Assembly (NCBI GenBank): GCA_002479075.1
Contig: DLLG01000014.1
Location: forward strand, 1-6,679
DNA length: 6,679 nt
Direction: 5' to 3'
Source: Clostridiales bacterium UBA7568
Lineage (GTDB): Bacteria > Bacillota > Clostridia > Oscillospirales > CAG-272
Part shown: piece after piece, positions 1 to 4,466 of the stretch
Numbering within the stretch: position 1 is the first letter of the stretch
How the letters are laid out: every line of letters starts with the position of its first letter
Position numbers and translations under genes: made by a program
The notes under the pieces: generated by a model
What the model was told of the DNA's origin: nothing
The model's database searches: none
The model's input: only the letters and a program-made list of their open reading frames with translations

Positions 1-2
1 TC

Positions 3-1724
3 TCCGCTCATATGGACGAGACGGCGAACAACGATTACAGAAACCTCTCCCTCAAGGACATCAAGATCAGCGTAGTTGCAACACAGGCTACATACGAGTA
101 TGACTCCAAGGACAATCAGTACGACGCAGGCGCTGAAATGGTTTACCCCGAAGGTATAACAAAGGACAGCTTCGCTGAAAACCAGACCTCCGTTGACTCC
201 AACGGCAACTTCTATACATCCTTTGAGAGCGCTATGGCAGGCGTTGCAGACGGCGGCACTATTTACCTCAAAGAAGGCTCCACAGTCAACAAGTTTACTC
301 ACCTCGACGCAACAAAGAACATCACAATTCAGGGCAACGGCGTTGACTTCGAGGGTGCCGACATTTCAATCGGAACATATGCAGCTCCTGAAAACACGGA
401 AACAACAATCGAAATTTATAACGCGAAGAACCTCGTTGTATGGGGTCAGCCCATTGATGGACGCGCAGACATCTGGAATGTAAAATTCTATAACTGCGCA
501 AACGACGGTTATAACTTTCTTATGTACAGAGGTGGCAAATCCGCAACTGCAAAGATCAACCTCGTAATTGAAAACTGCAAGGCAAATGGCTTTGGCGATT
601 CCATCGTTCACACAACGGCAGACGGCAGTATCGTTATAAAGAACACGGACTTTACAAACAACTGCGCTCCTGTAAACATTGCTCATAAGCAGTCCGGCAC
701 AATGACGGTTTCCGTTGAAAACTGCACATTCGTAAACTGCGGCAAGATCGACACATCAAACGATTACTTCGCTCCCGCACGTTTCGTAAACAACAGCACA
801 GTCGGTACGCTGAACGTTACTCTTACAAACAACGGCTTCTCCGGCACAATCGGCACAAACGGCGACATCCTTCTCGGCGATTACAGAACCGGCAGCGCTT
901 CTCACAAGGTTACTGCAACTATCGTAACCTCCGCTCCCGTTATGGTTAAGTCCTCCGAGGACGCTGCTTACAGCTACGCAGGCGGCACAATCGTTGCAGG
1001 ACTTAAGAAGGCAACAGCTACAACCCAGGCAGAGCTCAATAACGTCATCTCCTCCGCAACAGAGCCCACAACAGTCACCCTCGTCAAAGGCACATATACG
1101 CTTCCGTCACTTGCCAACAAGGACATCACAATCAAGGGCACAAAGGACACTATAATTGATATGAGAACAAGTGGCATTGTCGGTGCACAGAATGCAGGAC
1201 TGGATTTGACAATTGAAGGCGTAAAAATTCAGTTTGCTAATGAAAATTACAAAGGCGTAACTAATTCCAAGAAAGTAACATATAAAGATTGCACAATCAA
1301 GGGTCTTCAGTTCCTTTATGCCGATGAGGTAGAATTCATCAATTGCGAATTCGTTCAGGAAAATGATGACGCTTATCACATCTGGACGTATGGTGCAAAG
1401 AACGTAACATTCACAGACTGTAAGTTCAACAGCACAAACAACAGCAAGGCTGTTCTTTGCTATATTGAAGGTTCGGGCAATGAATTTACACGTACATTCA
1501 ACCGTTGCGAATTCGTTGCAACAGGCACAGCAGAGAAGTCCGCAATTATGATAAATCCGACCGCAAATGCCGGAACAAATACATATGTTATAAACATCAA
1601 CGACTGCACAGCGACCGGATACGGTGAAAACGGTATCAGCGGTCAGACAATTGTCGGTGTCAAGGAAACAGTTAAAGACAATATAACTGTAAACATCAAC
1701 GGCACAACAGTTTATACTCACTAA
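3..1724 (+). CDS. Secreted SipW-dependent/TasA-type protein with two beta-helix modules, 5' truncated
   Basis: Likely an extracellular or surface protein. The frame is open to the window's left edge (Ser-Ala-His precede the Met at 12), and that Met has no ribosome binding site, so the real start lies upstream. Numbering from that Met, residues 1-45 (MDETANNDYRNLSL..., VVATQATYEYDS) match the C-terminal edge of SipW-dependent/TasA-like domains; the signal peptide would be upstream. Two modules follow, at about 69-310 and 338-570. Each opens with an Ala-rich helix, then GGTIYLKEG or TTVTLVKG, then NITIQG or DITIKG, and continues as short beta-strand rungs with recurring Asn/Asp-Cys steps (FYNC, IENC, VENCTF, FINCEF, FTDCKF, ININDC). 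This is the right-handed parallel beta-helix pattern of adhesins and polysaccharide-acting proteins. I see no convincing catalytic site, so binding or structural roles are as likely as enzymatic ones. There is no LPXTG motif, dockerin or SLH domain at the C-terminus. GC content falls inside the second module. It precedes another SipW-type gene by 103 bp. Confidence 0.8.
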   Translation, partial: SAHMDETANNDYRNLSLKDIKISVVATQATYEYDSKDNQYDAGAEMVYPEGITKDSFAENQTSVDSNGNFYTSFESAMAGVADGGTIYLKEGSTVNKFTHLDATKNITIQGNGVDFEGADISIGTYAAPENTETTIEIYNAKNLVVWGQPIDGRADIWNVKFYNCANDGYNFLMYRGGKSATAKINLVIENCKANGFGDSIVHTTADGSIVIKNTDFTNNCAPVNIAHKQSGTMTVSVENCTFVNCGKIDTSNDYFAPARFVNNSTVGTLNVTLTNNGFSGTIGTNGDILLGDYRTGSASHKVTATIVTSAPVMVKSSEDAAYSYAGGTIVAGLKKATATTQAELNNVISSATEPTTVTLVKGTYTLPSLANKDITIKGTKDTIIDMRTSGIVGAQNAGLDLTIEGVKIQFANENYKGVTNSKKVTYKDCTIKGLQFLYADEVEFINCEFVQENDDAYHIWTYGAKNVTFTDCKFNSTNNSKAVLCYIEGSGNEFTRTFNRCEFVATGTAEKSAIMINPTANAGTNTYVININDCTATGYGENGISGQTIVGVKETVKDNITVNINGTTVYTH

Positions 1725-1762
1725 TTTCCCCTCACCTCTCCTCCCTCGGGAGGAGGGGCAAA
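1725..1762. repeat. GC-rich palindrome between the two secreted-protein genes
   Basis: Directly after the stop codon, 1735-1744 can pair with 1749-1758 (10 bp with one G-T wobble) around a CTCG tetraloop. A competing outer pairing joins CCCCTC (1728-1733) to GAGGGG (1753-1758), with TTT and AAA just outside. No T-run follows on either strand, so it is not a textbook rho-independent terminator. It may stabilise or process the mRNA of the upstream gene, act as a weak terminator, or be a copy of a small dispersed palindromic repeat. The sequence alone cannot separate these. Confidence 0.5.
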
Positions 1763-1810
1763 TAAAGGATATAAAGCAATTTGTGTCTTTTGTTTGCCTT
1801 AAAATTCTGA

Positions 1811-1816
1811 AAGGAG
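1811..1816 (+). promoter_or_regulatory. Ribosome binding site fixing the start at 1828
   Basis: AAGGAG lies 11 nt before the ATG at 1828. An upstream in-frame GTG at 1783 has no such site, and translation from it would read through this motif, so 1828 is the preferred start. I found no convincing -35/-10 pair in 1760-1810, so transcription may continue from the upstream gene. Confidence 0.7.
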
Positions 1817-1827
1817 CTTTTTCAGTT

Positions 1828-2565
1828 ATGAAATTTTCCGATAAAACAAATAAAAGCCAAAATGTGACCGAAGATCGGCTGCACTCATTTTTGCTGACGT
1901 CGTTTTTATGTATCATTGCGGCGATAATCGTCCTCTGCGGGGCGACCTTTGCGTGGTTTCAGTCTGCAAAGATCGGTATGTCGGAGCCAATAATCTCCGC
2001 AAATTATGATGTTCTTTCAATCATCCCAGACGTTGCCGGCGAGAACAACTCATATACAATCTCCGGCGATAAGGAATATACCGTTACCGTCGGCGCAAAG
2101 GGCAACGCAAGCACGGGATTTTTCATATTGACCGTCTCGTATACAGACACCTCGAACACTCTGCATACAAACACATATACCTCCTGCCAGCTTGCTCCGG
2201 GCGGTCTTGTCACCTTCAAGCTCAAATCGGCTTATGCCGCCGTTGTAACGATTTCCGCCCAGTGGGGAACGTCCTCGAAGAGTGAGGATCCGGACATCAA
2301 GGGAGGCACGCTGATAACCGTCGGCGAGGCGGAGGGCAGCTCCGGCAACACAGAATCCGGCACAACTACTCCCGCGGCAACCACGACAACAGCCCCTGCC
2401 GCAACTACAACAACAGCTCCCGCAGCAACTACAACAACAGCCCCTGCAACAACCACAACAACGGCTCCTGCGACAACCACAACGACGGCTCCTGCGACAA
2501 CCACAACGACGGCTCCTGCGACAACCACAACGACGACATCCGCCGTAACGACAGTCGGAGAATAA
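1828..2565 (+). CDS. SipW-type secreted protein with Thr-rich tandem-repeat tail
   Basis: Predicted 245-residue exported protein of unknown exact function. Residues 1-20 are polar. Residues 21-44 form a hydrophobic segment ending GATFAWFQSAKIG, then IISANYDVLS. This is the layout of SipW-dependent (TasA/camelysin-type) signal peptides, where cleavage by the SipW signal peptidase is expected in the Ala-rich end. Residues about 50-150 look like a small beta-sandwich (YTISGDKEYTVTVGAKG, FFILTVSYTD, GGLVTFKLKS, VVTISAQW), as in the core of that class. A Ser/Gly/Glu hinge (151-181) leads to seven octapeptide repeats, PAATTTTA then PATTTTTA (182-237), and the short end SAVTTVGE. No LPXTG, dockerin, SLH or transmembrane anchor is present. 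The tail could be O-glycosylated or span the wall (inference). It shares its export class with the beta-helix protein just upstream, suggesting a common surface structure. A strong terminator follows. The start is set by AAGGAG at 1811. Confidence 0.8.
   Translation: MKFSDKTNKSQNVTEDRLHSFLLTSFLCIIAAIIVLCGATFAWFQSAKIGMSEPIISANYDVLSIIPDVAGENNSYTISGDKEYTVTVGAKGNASTGFFILTVSYTDTSNTLHTNTYTSCQLAPGGLVTFKLKSAYAAVVTISAQWGTSSKSEDPDIKGGTLITVGEAEGSSGNTESGTTTPAATTTTAPAATTTTAPAATTTTAPATTTTTAPATTTTTAPATTTTTAPATTTTTTSAVTTVGE
2371..2538 (+). repeat. Seven 24-bp tandem repeats coding the Thr-rich tail
   Basis: Seven in-frame 24-bp units begin at 2371, 2395, 2419, 2443, 2467, 2491 and 2515. The first three encode PAATTTTA, the next three PATTTTTA and the last PATTTTTT. 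The units at 2467-2490 and 2491-2514 are identical base for base, and the one at 2515 differs only in its last codon, while the earlier units differ at synonymous sites. That gradient points to recent expansion at the 3' end. Because the unit is a multiple of three, copy-number change would lengthen or shorten the tail without a frameshift. Confidence 0.95.
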
Positions 2566-2640
2566 CCCCAAGAATTTCGGAAATAAAGGGCAAACTGCAA
2601 ATGACGGCTTGATTTTTATATAAAATATCCGTTTTTCCCA

Positions 2641-2678
2641 AGCTGACACCGTTTTTTGCGCGGTGTCGGCTTTATTTT
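2641..2678 (+). terminator. Rho-independent terminator of the secreted-protein block
   Basis: An 11-bp stem pairs 2641-2651 with 2661-2671 (AGCTGACACCG against CGGTGTCGGCT, one G-T wobble) around a 9-nt loop, TTTTTTGCG. It is followed by TTATTTT. It lies 75 bp after the stop of the Thr-rich protein gene. The stretch 2566-2640 before it is AT-rich and shows no gene or convincing promoter. Confidence 0.85.
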
Positions 2679-2710
2679 GACAAAAATCATTTAAACGAAA
2701 GGCAAAGCGA

Positions 2711-3064
2711 ATGAGAGTGGCAATTATAGGTTCAAGGAGCATTGAGGAGAGACGTATTCAGAAAGAGGTTTATGAGCTCATATGCAGTTATGTCCCCGCA
2801 AACTGTACAGAGATCATATCCGGCGGCGCCTCCGGAGCGGACAAGCTCGCCGAGCTCTATGCGGAAGAAAGCAAACTGCATCTGACAGTCTTTCGCCCCG
2901 ATTATGAAAGCTTTGGAAAGCGGGCTCCGATCATCCGTAATTGCGAGATAATCGACCACGCGCAGTACGTTATCGCCCTCTGGGACGGCAGGTCAAGAGG
3001 CACGGCATTTACCGTAACGGAATGTATCAAGAAGGGGATTCCTGTCAGGGTTTTTGTCCTCTGA
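2711..3064 (+). CDS. SLOG-superfamily protein, DUF2493/YspA-like
   Basis: Predicted 117-residue cytoplasmic protein with a single Rossmann-like SLOG domain, the superfamily that includes YpsA, LOG (cytokinin-activating) and DprA-type proteins and is proposed to bind or process nucleotide-derived ligands. Visible marks are the N-terminal strand and glycine turn AIIGSRSI (4-11), the SGGASGADKLAELYAEE motif (38-54), a FRPDYESFGKRAPIIRN segment (61-77) with the conserved Arg/Asn helix, and IDHAQYVIALWDGRSRGT (81-98). The length matches the stand-alone DUF2493 form. The ATG has a modest ribosome binding site (AAAGG, 8 nt upstream), and the family normally begins with a strand right at this Met, so the start is secure. 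The gene stands between a terminator and a new promoter and is probably its own unit. No toxin-like, SLATT or nuclease partner adjoins it, so neither a conflict-system role nor a ligand can be assigned here. Confidence 0.85.
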   Translation: MRVAIIGSRSIEERRIQKEVYELICSYVPANCTEIISGGASGADKLAELYAEESKLHLTVFRPDYESFGKRAPIIRNCEIIDHAQYVIALWDGRSRGTAFTVTECIKKGIPVRVFVL

Positions 3065-3107
3065 TTTGTTTCAAATATGTAAATTTTGCCGAAAGCATAA
3101 TTAGATA

Positions 3108-3136
3108 TTGTTTTATTTTTCTTTGTATGGTATAAT
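3108..3136 (+). promoter_or_regulatory. Extended -10 sigma-A type promoter for the carboxypeptidase gene
   Basis: TATAAT at 3131-3136 is preceded by TGG (3128-3130), giving a perfect extended -10. A weak -35, TTGTTT at 3108-3113, lies exactly 17 bp upstream in a T-rich tract. Transcription should begin near 3143, leaving a leader of about 37 nt before the GTG start. The stop of the SLOG gene is 44 bp upstream. Only a weak AT-rich inverted repeat (ATTTG/CAAAT, 3064-3076) lies between, so some read-through from the SLOG gene is possible. Confidence 0.7.
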
Positions 3137-3166
3137 GTATTCACAAAAAACGTCAAATTCCGACAC

Positions 3167-3172
3167 AGGAGG
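3167..3172 (+). promoter_or_regulatory. AGGAGG ribosome binding site selecting a GTG start
   Basis: A perfect AGGAGG ends 7 nt before GTG at 3180. Other in-frame starts are the TTG at 3108 and the ATG at 3135. They overlap the -35 and -10 elements, would lie upstream of the transcript and lack binding sites. The GTG is therefore the real start. Confidence 0.85.
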
Positions 3173-3179
3173 GATAATC

Positions 3180-4397
3180 GTGAACAGAGACGGCAACAAT
3201 CGCTATGATACAATGTCCGGCACAAGGGATATGCGCAGAACGCAGTCCGATACAAGTATGGGCAAAACATATACTCAGACAACAAGCGTTAAAAGAAAGA
3301 AAAAGCTCCGCTTCAAACCGACAAAGGACGGTATGATTGCGCTCGGAGAGCTTTTCCTTATAGTTCTGGCTGTTTTTCTTGTAATTTTCCTCGTTATAAA
3401 GGGTATCGTCGGCAGCAAAAAGCCTGCGCAGACGACAGACCCCGATAACATTACAACAACTAACCCCGCCCAGACAACTACCGATGCCCCCAAGCCCTCT
3501 TGGAACGCAGGCTATATCAGTCTCGGCGTTGCTTCAAGCGGAAAAGGCGAAGGCAACCTCATTCTCGTAAACAATGATCACGAATATACCTTCCCTTCAA
3601 AGATGACAACAAAGCTGACCGAGCTTTACGGTAAGACAGAAGGACTTTTCGTTCTCGGCGCGTATGAAGATTCGACGCGCAGAGGTGTATATCTCAATTC
3701 GGGCATACTTCCGAGCCTGAGAAAAATGTGCGAAGCGATGATCGCCGCAAACAAGGAATCGTTCGTAGAATATAAAAACTCCAAAGGCGAAACTCTGATC
3801 GATAAAATTATGATATCCAGCGGTTTCCGCTCAAAGGATTATCAGCAGGATCTTTATGACGACGCCGACGATACGAGCCTCCTTGCAAAGGCGGGACACA
3901 GCGAGCATCACACAGGTCTTGCGTTTGACGTAAAACTGTTTACGATCGGTCCAAAGAGCACGGCAACGCGTGATCTCACCCCCGAACAGTACGAATGGAT
4001 AACGGAAAACTGCCATAAATACGGCTTCATCCGCCGTTATCAGGCTGAAAAGCTCGATAAGACAGGCATAAGCAACGAAGAATGGCATTTCCGCTTTGTT
4101 GACATCCCTCACGCGTATGCAATGAAAGACGCAGATCTTTGCCTTGAAGAGTATATCGATATGCTCAAAACAAAGCACGACAGCACCAAAGGCACCCCTT
4201 GCGAGGTATCGACAGACATCGGCGATTTCCTCATATATTACGTTCCCGCAGACACAGCAGACATAACCTACATAACAGTTCCCCAGGGAGCGAAGCTCAT
4301 TTCCGGCAGCTTTGCCGCAGAGCAGAACATCACCTCCGGAATGTACACGGTTTCCGGCACGAACGAAGGCGGATTTGTCGTTACGATTGCAAAATAA
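3180..4397 (+). CDS. Membrane-anchored D-alanyl-D-alanine carboxypeptidase, VanY/M15B family
   Basis: Predicted 405-residue zinc carboxypeptidase that removes the terminal D-Ala from peptidoglycan stem peptides outside the membrane. Numbering from the GTG: a polar N-terminus (1-37), a basic stop-transfer stretch KRKKKLRFK (38-46), one membrane helix (about 52-76), a Thr/Pro/Asn-rich spacer (80-109), then the catalytic region. The M15B marks are SSGFRS (213-218, substrate-positioning Arg), GHSEHHTGLAFD (239-250, zinc ligands His243 and Asp250) and EEWHFRFV (300-307, catalytic Glu301 and zinc ligand His303). A C-terminal module (about 340-405) holds a beta-rich segment with DFLIYYVPADTADITYITVP and an end of the form SGTNEGGFVVTIAK. 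I recall similar tails on Clostridia M15 proteins but cannot name the domain. No vanHAX or VanRS-like genes adjoin, so routine wall maturation is likelier than glycopeptide resistance. It has its own promoter and a hairpin follows. Confidence 0.9.
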   Translation: MNRDGNNRYDTMSGTRDMRRTQSDTSMGKTYTQTTSVKRKKKLRFKPTKDGMIALGELFLIVLAVFLVIFLVIKGIVGSKKPAQTTDPDNITTTNPAQTTTDAPKPSWNAGYISLGVASSGKGEGNLILVNNDHEYTFPSKMTTKLTELYGKTEGLFVLGAYEDSTRRGVYLNSGILPSLRKMCEAMIAANKESFVEYKNSKGETLIDKIMISSGFRSKDYQQDLYDDADDTSLLAKAGHSEHHTGLAFDVKLFTIGPKSTATRDLTPEQYEWITENCHKYGFIRRYQAEKLDKTGISNEEWHFRFVDIPHAYAMKDADLCLEEYIDMLKTKHDSTKGTPCEVSTDIGDFLIYYVPADTADITYITVPQGAKLISGSFAAEQNITSGMYTVSGTNEGGFVVTIAK

Positions 4398-4419
4398 AAA
4401 TCCGCAAAATAAAAGACAG

Positions 4420-4446
4420 AATCCCAACCCCGCCGGGGTTGGGATT
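4420..4446. terminator. Perfect hairpin after the carboxypeptidase gene
   Basis: AATCCCAACCCC (4420-4431) is exactly complementary to GGGGTTGGGATT (4435-4446), a 12-bp stem with a GCC loop. The + strand tail (TGATATAAAA) is poor in T, so termination toward the helicase may be incomplete. The - strand copy is followed by a T-rich stretch. It sits 23 bp after the carboxypeptidase stop and only 9 bp before the helicase ribosome binding site. It therefore lies either between two units or in the helicase leader. Confidence 0.6.
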
Positions 4447-4455
4447 TGATATAAA

Positions 4456-4460
4456 AGGAG
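4456..4460 (+). promoter_or_regulatory. Ribosome binding site of the helicase gene
   Basis: AGGAG ends 6 nt before the ATG at 4467, which supports that start. No clear promoter is visible between the hairpin and this site, so expression may depend on read-through from the carboxypeptidase promoter. Confidence 0.75.
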
Positions 4461-4466
4461 CTATTT

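Noticed and set aside
1770..1805. Promoter for the Thr-rich secreted protein gene (TATAAA at 1770 or TAAAAT at 1800)
   Set aside because: Neither hexamer has a plausible -35 at 16-18 bp.
1107..1916. 269-codon - strand frame rich in Cys
   Set aside because: It lies antisense to the beta-helix gene and crosses the intergenic palindrome. Its Cys content follows from reverse reading of Thr and Ala codons. No start signals.
2371..2538. CRISPR-like regular repeat
   Set aside because: The units are directly adjacent with no unique spacers and keep a reading frame, so this is a coding tandem repeat.
2232..2600. Second - strand frame rich in Val-Ala-Gly across the same repeat
   Set aside because: Same cause: a low-complexity shadow of the PATTTTTA repeat. 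The + strand frame has a signal peptide, a ribosome binding site and a terminator.
2677..2705. TTGACA as -35 of a promoter for the SLOG gene
   Set aside because: A spacing of 16-18 bp gives only AAGGCA-like hexamers, and TTTAAA lies too close. No acceptable -10.
2050..2742. Long - strand frame with Cys/Arg-rich repeats opposite the Thr-rich tail
   Set aside because: The CGCRRSRR-like pattern is the reverse reading of the 24-bp coding repeat. The frame runs through the terminator and into the SLOG gene, and has no ribosome binding site or recognisable domain.
3180..4397. Part of a vancomycin-resistance cluster
   Set aside because: VanY-like motifs are present, but no ligase, dehydrogenase, VanX or two-component genes adjoin, and M15B carboxypeptidases are common housekeeping enzymes.
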